Assembly: GCA_035415725.1 (NCBI GenBank)
Contig: DAOOGN010000076.1
Coordinates: forward strand, 1-22,489
Length of the DNA: 22,489 bases
From: DSWT01 sp035415725
GTDB taxonomy: Bacteria; Chloroflexota; Anaerolineae; B4-G1; SLSP01
Direction of reading: 5' to 3'
Shown piece by piece: positions 7,687 through 15,367 of the stretch. Each line of letters begins with the position of its first letter. Position 1 is the first letter of the stretch. The notes under the pieces are model-generated. The model made no database searches, was not told the DNA's origin, and saw nothing but the letters and a program-made list of their open reading frames with translations. The translations under genes were made by a program, and so were the position numbers.

Positions 7687-8571
7687 ATGAAAAAACTCAA
7701 GCAACACCCCAAATTCAATGTCATCATGCGCAGCATCTATGATTATGGGCTCATCTTCGTCGGCTCGGTGATCATCGCGGCCAACGTGCCGCTGTTCCTG
7801 GAGCCGAACCACGTCGTTTCTACCGGCGTGACCGGCATCGGCATGCTGGCGTACTATGTGTGGGGATGGCCCATCGGCCTGGTGACGCTGCTGATCAACA
7901 TCCCGCTGCTGCTGGCGGGGATCAAATGGGGCGGCGGCCTGCGCTTTTTTGCCCGCACCATCTTTGCCGTGATCGTGCTCACGGTATCCATCGACGTGCT
8001 GAGCCAGTATCTGACGCCGGTTGCCGCCGACCCGCTGCTCTACACGCTCTTCGGAGGGTTGCTGGACGGCGTCGGCATCGGCCTGGTCTTGCGTGGGCGC
8101 GGGACGACGGGCGGGACGGACATCGTGGTGCAATTGCTGGCACGCTATCACAGCATCTCCTTCGGACAGGTGCTCATGGCGGTCAACGGGGTCATTCTCC
8201 TGGGCGCGGCAGTCGTGGTCGGCGTCACGCCGGTATTGTACGCGCTGGTCGTCAACTTCGTCTCGGGGCGCGTGGTGGATTTTGTCCAGGAAGGCGTCGG
8301 CTATGCGCGTTCGGTGTTGATCGTCTCTGACGCGCATGCGAGGGTACGTCAGGCGATTTTTGAGCAATTGGAGCGCGGGGTGACGGTGCTGGAAGCGCGT
8401 GGCGGCTATACGGAAACGCCACGACCGGCGCTGTACGTGGTGGTCTACCGCACCCAAATCACCCAGCTCAAAAACATCATTGCGGAGATAGACCCGAACG
8501 CTTTTGTTGTGGTCTCCGAGGCGCATGAGGTATTAGGGGAAGGTTTTCGCTCGACGGCGGGGGCCGTTTAG
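7687..8571 (+). CDS. YitT family membrane protein (DUF161 + DUF2179)
   Basis: The 294-aa protein has five to six hydrophobic segments in residues 18-200 (including GLIFVGSVIIAANVPLFLEP, GLVTLLINIPLLLAGIKWG and LFGGLLDGVGIGLVLRGRGTTGGTDIVVQLL). A soluble C-terminal DUF2179 domain follows at about 208-285 (GVTVLEARGGYTETPRPAL, ALYVVVYRTQITQLKNIIAEIDPNAFVVV). The GxGTTGGTDI motif (138-146) is a family hallmark. YitT proteins are widespread inner-membrane proteins of uncertain function; the C-terminal fold resembles small ligand-binding domains. The start follows a strong GGAGG (7678-7682). It is downstream of the CAP gene on the same strand, separated by a weak hairpin, and converges on the DUF1385 gene. 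Confidence 0.93.
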   Translation: MKKLKQHPKFNVIMRSIYDYGLIFVGSVIIAANVPLFLEPNHVVSTGVTGIGMLAYYVWGWPIGLVTLLINIPLLLAGIKWGGGLRFFARTIFAVIVLTVSIDVLSQYLTPVAADPLLYTLFGGLLDGVGIGLVLRGRGTTGGTDIVVQLLARYHSISFGQVLMAVNGVILLGAAVVVGVTPVLYALVVNFVSGRVVDFVQEGVGYARSVLIVSDAHARVRQAIFEQLERGVTVLEARGGYTETPRPALYVVVYRTQITQLKNIIAEIDPNAFVVVSEAHEVLGEGFRSTAGAV

Positions 8572-8620
8572 CGTTCCACAAACGCTATCTAAATGACGTT
8601 CCCGTGCGACGTGAGTAGCG

Positions 8621-9541
8621 CTATGTCGCGGGAAATTCTCCTGCCAGCACCGTCTCCAACGCGGTGATGGCGACTTCGAGCATCCCGTCGTCCGGTTCGC
8701 GGGTGGTGAGCCGCTGCAATGCCAGGTTGGGGGTGATGATGGCGCGGATGATGGGGTTGTGTGCGTGCTTGCCGGTGAAACGCAAGACTTCGTAGGCGAT
8801 GCCGGCGATGACCGGCAGCAACAGCAGCCGCGAGGCGATGCGGATCGGGAACGCCGGCTGGCCCAACGGCACAAACACCAGGATCGAGATGAAGACGACG
8901 ATGAGCAGAAACGCCGTCCCGCAGCGCGCGTGGGCAGTCGAAAAGGTGCGCACGCTTTCCACGGTCAAGGGAGCGCCGGTTTCGTGCGCGTTGACGGTCT
9001 TGTGCTCCGCCCCGTGATAGGCGAAAACGCGGCGGATGTCTTCCATCTGCCCGACGGCGGCAATGTAGCCGATGAGCAAGGCGAGCCGGATGAGGCCCTC
9101 GACGAGGTTGAAGAGCAGCGCGTGCTCCTGCACGAGCAGTCCCGCTACAAACGACGGCAGCACCATAAAAAGCGCCATACCGCCCAACAACCCCAGCGCG
9201 CCGCTGGCAATGCCCATGCCGCCGCTCAGCGTGAACTCCGGGTCCTCGGCCTGGCCGACGACTTCGGCGGAGAAAAATAACGCCTTCATCCCCAGACCGA
9301 GGGAATCCCACAACATCGGCACGCCGCGCAGGAAGGGGATTTTGCTGCAGGCCCCGCGGTAAAGATTGCCCAACGGTTCCTGCTTGACCACCACTTCACC
9401 GTCCGGACGGCGCACCGCAATCGCGGCGTTGTATTGGCCGCGCATCATTACGCCTTCGATCACCGCCTGGCCGCCATAGGACCAGCCGAGTGTCTTATGT
9501 TGGGTCGCTTCCACAGTATCTTCTGACGTATCTTCTGACAT
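8621..9541 (-). CDS. DUF1385 (YqhQ-like) integral membrane protein
   Basis: The ATG at 9541 gives 306 aa starting MSEDTSEDTV and is preceded by AAGGAG at a good distance; the longer ORF from 9583 begins inside an intergenic palindrome and is rejected. Family marks are GGQAVIEGVMMRG (23-35), YHGAEHK (175-181), HARCGT (204-209) and KHAHNP. Hydrophobic segments lie near 111-137, 148-165, 208-227 and 234-252. The His and Glu residues of the YHGAEH motif between membrane helices suggest a metal site, but that is inference and no function is established for DUF1385. It is the last gene of the long minus strand directon, 42 bp after the FAD-subunit gene. Confidence 0.92.
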   Translation of the reverse strand: MSEDTSEDTVEATQHKTLGWSYGGQAVIEGVMMRGQYNAAIAVRRPDGEVVVKQEPLGNLYRGACSKIPFLRGVPMLWDSLGLGMKALFFSAEVVGQAEDPEFTLSGGMGIASGALGLLGGMALFMVLPSFVAGLLVQEHALLFNLVEGLIRLALLIGYIAAVGQMEDIRRVFAYHGAEHKTVNAHETGAPLTVESVRTFSTAHARCGTAFLLIVVFISILVFVPLGQPAFPIRIASRLLLLPVIAGIAYEVLRFTGKHAHNPIIRAIITPNLALQRLTTREPDDGMLEVAITALETVLAGEFPAT

Positions 9542-9557
9542 TATTCTCCTTGTAGAC

Positions 9558-9581
9558 GTTCCAACGTTGAAACGTTGGAAC
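9558..9581. repeat. 24-bp near-perfect palindrome
   Basis: GTTCCAACGTT (9558-9568) and AACGTTGGAAC (9571-9581) form a perfect 11-bp inverted repeat around GA. Further AACGTT words follow to about 9594 and overlap the stop codon of the FAD-subunit gene. It lies between that gene and the ribosome binding site of the DUF1385 gene, where it could act as an mRNA hairpin or a protein-binding site. Confidence 0.85.
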
Positions 9582-9583
9582 AT

Positions 9584-10438
9584 TCAAACGTTCCGGCGCG
9601 CCTTCTCCCACGCTCCCATGATGGCGCGATGCAAGAGCACTTGCGCCATTTCTAGCCGGTATTCGGCACTGCCGCGAAAATCGCCGCGAGGTTTCAACTC
9701 GGCCAGCGACACGGGCAGCGCGCTGGCGACTTTCTCGCGCGTGAGCAGTTGACCCTTGAGCAGGTGCTCGGTCTTGTAGAGCCGGGCGGGTTTCGCCTCC
9801 GCGCCGCCGACGGCCAGGCGAATTTCTGCGGGAAGCCCCTCGTCCACGGCCACGTAAGCGGCTGCGCATACGATGGGTTTGTCCTGCGGTGAGCGTCCGA
9901 CCACTTCAAAGGCGGCAGCACTGCGCGCGGGGGGACGTTTGATGCGCACTTCGGTGATGAGCACGCGCGTCTTGATCAGCCGGTCGCGGTAGGCCACGAA
10001 GCTGGTGAACGGCGCGGTATGCACCGTTGGATCGGCGTAGAGGATGTCGGTATCCAGCACCAGCAATGCCGTGGTCAGTGGATCGGCGGGTCCGGCGACG
10101 ATGAGCGTCCCGCCGAGTGTGCCCTGTTCGCGCAGATGGCGCGATTGGGTATATCCCGCCGCCCGGGCAAGAATTCCATTTGCCAGCGTACCGGCGTCGG
10201 GATGATCGATGATGGCCTGGAGGGTGACCGTGGCTCCTATCTGTACACCGGCGATGTTGCTGTCGAGGATGTTGAGGCCGGCCGCCTGCAGATCCACGAC
10301 CATTTCCAGGTGCGGGTCTCCCTGCGCCACCGTCCATGCGCCGCCGCCGATGTAGATCGCGTTGGGGTTCGACTGTACCAGCGCGACGGCATCCTCGATG
10401 TTCTTAGCGCGTTTATAACTCTTTACATTTCGCAGCAT
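9584..10438 (-). CDS. FAD-binding subunit of a xanthine dehydrogenase/CO dehydrogenase-family enzyme
   Basis: The 284-aa protein matches the medium (FAD, PCMH-type) subunit of molybdenum hydroxylases. It has IYIGGGAWTV (28-37) at the FAD pyrophosphate loop, VQIGATVTLQAI (65-76), RHLREQGTLGGTL (100-112) followed by GPADPL, and a C-terminal DFRGSAEYRLEMA (253-265). The subunit passes electrons from the Fe-S subunit to NAD or another acceptor. I chose the ATG at 10438 because GGAGGT sits 6 bp upstream; the longer reading would need a TTG at 10450. The large Mo-binding and small [2Fe-2S] subunits are absent from the window, so this is an orphan here. Its place behind a BMP-type transporter suggests purine catabolism, by inference only. 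Confidence 0.88.
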   Translation of the reverse strand: MLRNVKSYKRAKNIEDAVALVQSNPNAIYIGGGAWTVAQGDPHLEMVVDLQAAGLNILDSNIAGVQIGATVTLQAIIDHPDAGTLANGILARAAGYTQSRHLREQGTLGGTLIVAGPADPLTTALLVLDTDILYADPTVHTAPFTSFVAYRDRLIKTRVLITEVRIKRPPARSAAAFEVVGRSPQDKPIVCAAAYVAVDEGLPAEIRLAVGGAEAKPARLYKTEHLLKGQLLTREKVASALPVSLAELKPRGDFRGSAEYRLEMAQVLLHRAIMGAWEKARRNV

Positions 10439-10450
10439 ACACACCTCCAA

Positions 10451-10478
10451 GGAGTAGGGAGTAGGAAGTAAGGAGTAA
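10451..10478 (+). repeat. Heptamer tandem repeat GGAGTAR x4
   Basis: Four consecutive 7-mers are present: GGAGTAG, GGAGTAG, GAAGTAA, GGAGTAA. They lie just upstream of the FAD-subunit ribosome binding site. Confidence 0.85.
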
Positions 10479-10498
10479 GGGCAGATGAACCGCCCCTC

Positions 10499-10533
10499 AA
10501 CTCCAAACTCACAACTCTTAACTCATAACTCTT
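10499..10533 (+). repeat. Heptamer tandem repeat AACTCNN x5
   Basis: Five consecutive 7-mers start with AACTC (AACTCCA, AACTCAC, AACTCTT, AACTCAT, AACTCTT). On the minus strand these read as GAGTT units, related to the neighbouring GGAGTAR array but inverted. The last unit overlaps the stop codon of the thioesterase gene. Confidence 0.85.
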
Positions 10534-11008
10534 ATCCCCAATACTTGCGTTCTTCTTCCCACGCTTTGAGCATGTCGGCGGACGGATAGACGACAACGGC
10601 CATGGCTTCGGCGGTGACGGTGCCGTCAGGAAGGCGGATCTCACCGGCGACTTCCGCCGTCCGTGAGCGCAGCGACACGACCCATCCAACGGCTGTCAGC
10701 GGCGTTTCCGTGGGGGTAGGCCGGCGATAGCGCATTTCCAGCCTGGCCGTGACCCAGAACTGTTCCTCATCCCGCCCGATGTTGATGGCGCGGCCCGTCG
10801 TCTCGTCAAGAATGGTGGCCAGGACGCCCCCGTGGACGACGCCCGGATACCCCTGATATGAATCGGGGATGTTCAACGGCGCCACGATGTGGTGCGTTTC
10901 CGGATCCTCGTAGAAGCACAAATGCAGTCCTACCGGATTCTCGCGTCCACATGCAAAACACATCCGTGACGTTCTTTGTAGTTTCCACGCTGCTCCAATC
11001 TCAACCAT
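10532..11008 (-). CDS. PaaI-like hotdog-fold thioesterase
   Basis: Starting at the ATG at 11008 (GGAGG 7 bp upstream) gives a 158-aa cytoplasmic hotdog protein. It carries CFACGRENPVGLHL (17-30), typical of small stand-alone thioesterases. GYPGVVHGGVLATILDETTG (53-72) includes the HGG turn and the D68/E69 acid residues of the PaaI active site on the central helix. The family hydrolyses acyl-CoA or related thioesters, and the substrate cannot be told. It lies 17 bp after the second permease gene in the same directon. The longer ORF to 11287 is the out-of-frame shadow of the permease and should not be used. Confidence 0.9.
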   Translation of the reverse strand: MVEIGAAWKLQRTSRMCFACGRENPVGLHLCFYEDPETHHIVAPLNIPDSYQGYPGVVHGGVLATILDETTGRAINIGRDEEQFWVTARLEMRYRRPTPTETPLTAVGWVVSLRSRTAEVAGEIRLPDGTVTAEAMAVVVYPSADMLKAWEEERKYWG

Positions 11009-11025
11009 TTCTCTTCCTCCATCTC

Positions 11026-11988
11026 TTACTTCTCTTCCCGCATATAGGCTTTTCCCAGTGCTGCCGGCGCGCCGATGCGGTGTTTGAGGTTCTCCCACCA
11101 CGTCATGATGACCAATACCAGGATCGTCACCAGGTAGGGCAACATGTTCAGGTAGGCGGCAGGGATGGTCGTCCCGCTGGCCTGCAGACGGAACTGTACG
11201 GCGTTGATGCCGCCGAAGAGCACGGCTCCCAAGACGGCGCGCGCCGGGTTCCACATGGCGAAGATGACCAGCGCGATGGCGATCCAACCGCGCCCACCGG
11301 TGATGTTCTCCGTCCAGCCGGGCGCATAAGCCAATGAAAGATGCGCCCCACCAAAGCCTACCAACATCCCGCCGAGAATCGTGTACTCATAGCGGATTTT
11401 GGTCACATTGATGCCCATCGCCTCCGCCGTTTGTGGGCTTTCGCCGACTGCTCGCAGGTTAAGGCCGTTGCGTGTCTTGTACAGGTAATACGTCGCCATA
11501 GGAACAAGGAAGTATAGCAGATAGGTGAGAATATCCTGTTTGAACAGCGCCCCCACTAAAGGCGCTTGACTCAACCCTGGAATCTCGATGGGGCTGAAGC
11601 GTGGTCCGACCATCCCGACGAGGCTGCGGTTGTTGGAGGCCGGTCCCAGGCGTTCACCCAGGAAGCTCGCCAGGCCGCTGCCAAATAACGTGATGCTCAA
11701 TCCGCTGACTACCTGATTGGCGCGCATGGTGATGGTGAGGAAAGCGTGAATGGCCGCCAGCGTCATCCCGACCAGCATGGCGACGAGCACGCCGAGCCAC
11801 GGACTGCCGGTGTAGTAGGCTGTGGCGAACGCCGTCACGGCGCCGCTCAACATCATCCCTTCCAAACCCAGGTTGAGGATGCCGGAGCGCTCGGTGTAGA
11901 TTTCACCCACCGTCGCATAAATCAGCGATGTACCGGCGCGTAAGGTAATGGTGAGGACTTGGGTTAGCAACGCGAGCCATTCGATCAT
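11026..11988 (-). CDS. ABC transporter permease, BMP/nucleoside type (second permease)
   Basis: The 320-aa inner-membrane permease belongs to the BPD_transp_2 (branched-chain amino acid/ribose/nucleoside) family. It has about eight hydrophobic stretches and the family segment GEIYTERSGILNLGLEGMMLSGA near residues 28-50. NLRAVGESPQTAEAMGINVTKIRY (about 175-198) matches the cytoplasmic EAA-like loop. It corresponds to NupQ/YufQ in nucleoside ABC systems and would pair with the longer permease at 11985-13067, whose stop it overlaps by ATGA. The nucleoside specificity is inherited from family members and not visible in residues. Confidence 0.92.
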   Translation of the reverse strand: MIEWLALLTQVLTITLRAGTSLIYATVGEIYTERSGILNLGLEGMMLSGAVTAFATAYYTGSPWLGVLVAMLVGMTLAAIHAFLTITMRANQVVSGLSITLFGSGLASFLGERLGPASNNRSLVGMVGPRFSPIEIPGLSQAPLVGALFKQDILTYLLYFLVPMATYYLYKTRNGLNLRAVGESPQTAEAMGINVTKIRYEYTILGGMLVGFGGAHLSLAYAPGWTENITGGRGWIAIALVIFAMWNPARAVLGAVLFGGINAVQFRLQASGTTIPAAYLNMLPYLVTILVLVIMTWWENLKHRIGAPAALGKAYMREEK

Positions 11989-13067
11989 GAGGCCGCCTCC
12001 GTCTGCGAGGGCGTTTCACGGCGCACGAGGTGGATGCGATATTCGGTGAAGATCGTCCCCGCCAGCATTGGAATGAGGATCATCCCTTGCAATACCAATC
12101 CCACCGAGGCCGGCAGGCGCATCTTCATCTGAATCTGATCGCCGCCCACCAACAGCGCCCCCATCAGCATCGCCACCAACAAGATCACAATGGGGTTGAG
12201 CTGCGCCATCCACGCGACGATGATGGCGGTGTAGCCATAGCCGACGGAAAGCCCTTGTTGCAGGCGACGCGAAAGGCCGAGCACCTCGCACGCGCCCGCC
12301 AGGCCGCTCAACGCGCCGGAGAGGAGCAGCGCCAGCACGATGTTCTGGGCGATGTTGATGCCCAGGTAGCGCGCTGCCGTCTGATTTTCGCCGATGATTT
12401 TTAGCTCAAAACCCCAACGGGTGTAAGTGAAGATGAACCATAGCACGAAAGCCAAAATAAGGGCAAAGATAAGTCCGATGTTCGCCCGCCCGGCGATTTG
12501 TGGCAACCAGGCTGTTTCAGGGAATTTGACCGTGCCAGAGTTGTAGCCCGGCGCGCGCCACGCGATGTAGAACAGGTGCTCGGAATAGAGGATGGCGACA
12601 TAGTTGAGCATCAGCGTCGTCAACGTTTCATCGACCTTGAGATAGGCTTTGAGCAATGCCGGGATGCCGGACCACAGCGCCCCTGCCACCATTCCGGCGA
12701 GGATCGCCAGCGGCAGTACCGTCCAATCGGGCAGCCCCGGCGATACATACAGCGCCACGCCCGCCGCCGCTACTCCGCCGAGCGTCAACTGCCCCTCCGC
12801 GCCGATGTTCCAATAGCGCATACGAAAGGCGATGGAGACTCCCAGCCCCGTCAACATCAGGGGGATGGCCTTGACCAGCGTTTCGGTGAGGCCATACCAC
12901 GAGCCGAACGCACCCTTGGCCATGGCGGCATAAGTGGTGAAGGGGTTCGCGCCCGAAACGGCCAGTAATATCGCGCCGAAAATCAGCGAGACGATGAACG
13001 AGACAACCGGCACGAGCACCAGCGCCAAGCGGGAAATGGACTCGCGTTTTTCAAAGACAATACGCAT
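11985..13067 (-). CDS. ABC transporter permease, BMP/nucleoside type (first permease)
   Basis: The 360-aa permease of the BPD_transp_2 family is the NupP/YufP counterpart. It has an N-terminal hydrophobic segment after MRIVFEKRE, then ALVLVPVVSFIVSLIFGAILL, FRMRYWNIGAEGQLTLGGVAA (81-101) and a loop ELKIIGENQTAARYLGINI near 220-238 that contacts the ATPase. In a normal operon the ATPase stop lies right before it; here 2.3 kb with a restriction-modification cassette intervenes. GAGG precedes the ATG at 13067. A TATAAT lies 9 bp before the ATG but has no good -35 box, so read-through from upstream remains the simplest way to express it. Confidence 0.92.
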   Translation of the reverse strand: MRIVFEKRESISRLALVLVPVVSFIVSLIFGAILLAVSGANPFTTYAAMAKGAFGSWYGLTETLVKAIPLMLTGLGVSIAFRMRYWNIGAEGQLTLGGVAAAGVALYVSPGLPDWTVLPLAILAGMVAGALWSGIPALLKAYLKVDETLTTLMLNYVAILYSEHLFYIAWRAPGYNSGTVKFPETAWLPQIAGRANIGLIFALILAFVLWFIFTYTRWGFELKIIGENQTAARYLGINIAQNIVLALLLSGALSGLAGACEVLGLSRRLQQGLSVGYGYTAIIVAWMAQLNPIVILLVAMLMGALLVGGDQIQMKMRLPASVGLVLQGMILIPMLAGTIFTEYRIHLVRRETPSQTEAAS

Positions 13068-13295
13068 AGAACCTCAATTATATCATAGGACTTACGCAAA
13101 TTTTCGTTTGTAGTGGCAGCTTCAGCCGCTCTTAGCTTCTAAGAGACACCTGAATGCATCACTACCAATCCTCCACCATCAGCCAACCTTCACCTCAGAT
13201 GTACTTCAGAGGGTTGAATATCTATGCTGTTTCTTGGCATACAATGTCGGGCCGTTTCATGTTTTTGCAGGTTATTTTAAGACCGGGTGAGACCT
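13068..13295. other. 228-bp junction between permease and restriction gene, with small hairpin
   Basis: No gene is seen. CTCTTAG (13129-13135) and CTAAGAG (13139-13145) form a perfect 7-bp stem with loop CTT. The word ATAGGACTTACGCA (13085-13098) resembles ends seen on some insertion sequences but has no partner here. An ATGCAT site lies at 13154-13159. This is one edge of the AT-rich island. Confidence 0.5.
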
Positions 13296-14408
13296 TTATT
13301 CTAGCTCTCCGTCGTAATTAAACTCGACTCTGCTTTGGTGGATGATTTCATCAAGAATATCTCGCAGATACCCCTGAGCAGTCGCCTCCAGAAAGCGCTG
13401 CCGCAAAACAACTAGATTGATTATCTCTTCTATGCAGTTCATATACTTTTCAACAATTGTCTTGATAGAATACTGTCTTTCTGCTCCTGCCCGTAGTTTT
13501 TGCTCTAGCTCGTCTATGGCTTCTTCTGATTTTATGACAAAGGAAATGGGGTAACGTTCGATTTTATCTATGTCGAGGAAGTATTTCCTTGTGTCCAGTG
13601 TCTCCGTGACTTGGAAGAATCTGCCCAAAGGGCGCATAACAAAATCTATGCCTCCGTCGTTAGCATTTGTGCGTCCAGTTTTATAGAGCTTCAGGCTTTC
13701 TTCTTGAACACTTTCTGGGCTATAACCGAAGTAAACTGTTTGATCGTGATAATAGAATTTCAAGATGGCGTAACTTACTATCTCGAACACACGTGCATCA
13801 ACATTGGGGGCAAGCAACCCCATGATAAAGTTCTCCACGGTTGTGTTACTCGCTATAGCAACACTTTTCAGGCGCTCGCAAGTTTCAACAAACTTCTTAA
13901 ATGCGCTTTGCTTGGCTTCAATATAAAGATTGATGATCTTTATGATAGACTGTGCAATGTTATAAGTCTTTCCTTCCACTTTGATCTTGAGAAGATTCTC
14001 GTTTATCCAATAACGGTTTGTTTGTGGGTCTCGCAGGATTGGAATATATTCAACTTGTGGAAAATACTTCTTGAATTCTTCATTCAGCCGGCTGTTGAGC
14101 GCATGGTTTTGCAGTTTGCTCCCAAAAGGTAATTCGCGTTGCCGTTGGAATAAGTCAGTGAATCTTGCCCCTGCATAATCGGTATAATCATTTCTTTGGT
14201 CAAACCCGTTCTTTATGTAATCTTCAACCAATACGTAAACAGCGTAAATGTTGGCAAAACTTCCCCGTGCTTTTGCTCCACGAGTCGCTGATTTGGTTTT
14301 AATATTCAAGTATTGAAGCAAGGGACTTTTTTCGTATATATCTTCCCCTGCTTTGCCAAATGCCGCGGCCAGAACCTGTTGTATTTGACTCGTGAATTCG
14401 TGTTCCAT
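13296..14408 (-). CDS. Putative type II restriction endonuclease, degenerate PD-(D/E)xK/Mrr-like core
   Basis: The 370-aa protein is not one I can assign to a named family. It begins 2 bp after an adenine methyltransferase stop, the usual layout of a type II pair. The N-terminal half is helical (FTSQIQQVLAAAFGKAGEDIY). Near residues 207-270 lies a nuclease-like core: FEIVSYAILKFYY (E209), then TGRTNANDGGIDFVMRPLGRFFQVTE with D251, D255 and Q266-V-T268. The GGID-then-FQV arrangement resembles Mrr-type PD-(D/E)xK folds, but the final Lys is Thr, so catalysis may use another residue or be lost. The gene is clearly AT-richer than its neighbours (30-45% G+C on sampled lines). An RM role is inferred mainly from context; its target would be that of the methyltransferase. 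Confidence 0.65.
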   Translation of the reverse strand: MEHEFTSQIQQVLAAAFGKAGEDIYEKSPLLQYLNIKTKSATRGAKARGSFANIYAVYVLVEDYIKNGFDQRNDYTDYAGARFTDLFQRQRELPFGSKLQNHALNSRLNEEFKKYFPQVEYIPILRDPQTNRYWINENLLKIKVEGKTYNIAQSIIKIINLYIEAKQSAFKKFVETCERLKSVAIASNTTVENFIMGLLAPNVDARVFEIVSYAILKFYYHDQTVYFGYSPESVQEESLKLYKTGRTNANDGGIDFVMRPLGRFFQVTETLDTRKYFLDIDKIERYPISFVIKSEEAIDELEQKLRAGAERQYSIKTIVEKYMNCIEEIINLVVLRQRFLEATAQGYLRDILDEIIHQSRVEFNYDGELE

Positions 14409-14410
14409 AC

Positions 14411-15268
14411 TTATGAACGTTCCAATAGACGTGGTTGAGTCGGAACAGGTTTCTCATAGAAGCACAATTCGCGCTCAAGTTCTTTATCTTGATAACAGGT
14501 AAGTATCTCCAAACGGCGGAGGCCGATTTTAATGTACTCTTCTTCTATTTCTATGCCGATAGATCGGCGCTTCCATTTTTTCGCCACAACAGAGGTTGTG
14601 AAAGTACCGGCGAAGGGATCGATAACCAAATCCCCAGGATTGGAACTGGCAAGAATGATACGCTCTAGCAGTGCTAGAGGCTTTTGCGTAGGGTGATTTT
14701 CGTATTCGGCCATCCGATAGCGAACTCGTGGGATTTCCCATACATTTCCCGGGACCTTCTGGGTGTTATACATGGAAGGAACCGGTTTCCGATAATCGAT
14801 GAGCTTGCGTTTTGCCCCGGTCTTGGCTTCAATCAAAATATCATTCGAGTTAAATGTATACTGTTTTACATCTTTAACGCAAAATAAGATCGGCTCATAC
14901 AAAGAACCGAAATATCTCTTGGCTTGGACACCCGAACTATCATAGAACCACACGATTCTCGACAAGATATGTAGTTTTTTGCCCAGATAAATGTCAAGAT
15001 AGGGCATATATTGAGTTGCGGCCATTAGATAGAGACTGCCTGTAGGTTTGAGTTTTCTTATACACAAATCAAGCCATTGATAGCACCAGTCCAGGTACTC
15101 ATCGTCCGAAGCCCATTTATCCCTTCTGCCATTGAAATTTTTACCGATGTTGTAAGGGGGATCTGCAAAAACAAGGTCTACCGATGCATCAGGGATCACC
15201 TCTGAAAGAACTTGAAGCGCATCACCCCAGTATATTTTGTGACCATCTTTTTCGAATACCTGCACCAT
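14411..15268 (-). CDS. DNA adenine methyltransferase, YhdJ-like (N6-adenine, beta class)
   Basis: This 285-aa AdoMet-dependent DNA methyltransferase has motif IV DPPYN (36-40) before motif I DPFAGTFTT (217-225), the beta-class order, plus HPTQKP (192-197) and IGIEI (237-241). Long stretches match E. coli YhdJ as I recall it: SRIVWxYDSSGVQAK, YEPIL, KVPGNVW, PRVRYxM, EYENHPTQKP and RIILASSNPGD. YhdJ modifies ATGCAT, so that target is a reasonable prediction. GGAG precedes the ATG at 15268 by 10 bp. It is paired with the putative nuclease and inserted between the ATPase and permease genes of the transporter operon. Low G+C supports recent acquisition. The methyltransferase call is secure; its target is inference. 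Confidence 0.93.
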   Translation of the reverse strand: MVQVFEKDGHKIYWGDALQVLSEVIPDASVDLVFADPPYNIGKNFNGRRDKWASDDEYLDWCYQWLDLCIRKLKPTGSLYLMAATQYMPYLDIYLGKKLHILSRIVWFYDSSGVQAKRYFGSLYEPILFCVKDVKQYTFNSNDILIEAKTGAKRKLIDYRKPVPSMYNTQKVPGNVWEIPRVRYRMAEYENHPTQKPLALLERIILASSNPGDLVIDPFAGTFTTSVVAKKWKRRSIGIEIEEEYIKIGLRRLEILTCYQDKELERELCFYEKPVPTQPRLLERS

Positions 15269-15341
15269 CTTCCACTCCAGAAAATCTTTAAGTAACTTGC
15301 CGTGCCTAAATAATTTTCAATCTCGTAGATCTAATTTTGCT

Positions 15342-15367
15342 GGGTCTGAATCGCCGGATCCAGACCC
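15342..15367. other. Inverted repeat between ATPase and methyltransferase genes
   Basis: GGGTCTG (15342-15348) and CAGACCC (15361-15367) are a perfect 7-bp pair around a 12-nt loop. No T-run follows on either strand. It may be a weak terminator or mRNA-stability stem after the ATPase gene, and it marks the right edge of the island. Confidence 0.5.

Noticed and set aside
7663..8526. Minus strand 287-aa ORF opposite yitT
   Set aside because: It is antisense to a clear membrane protein and is an Asp/His/Arg-rich shadow.
9542..9583. N-terminal extension of the DUF1385 protein
   Set aside because: The extra residues are encoded by the intergenic palindrome; the ATG at 9541 has a good AAGGAG.
10451..10533. 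CRISPR-like array
   Set aside because: Units are 7 bp with no spacers, so this is a simple tandem repeat.
11009..11287. N-terminal extension of the thioesterase
   Set aside because: It lies out of frame within the permease gene; the ATG at 11008 has GGAGG.
13077..13082. TATAAT on the minus strand just before the first permease gene
   Set aside because: There is no acceptable -35 hexamer at 16-18 bp; a TTGCGT is only 11 bp away. Left as a possible weak promoter only.
13085..13098. Insertion-sequence end at the island edge
   Set aside because: The word resembles some IS termini, but there is no matching inverted end, transposase or target duplication in the window.
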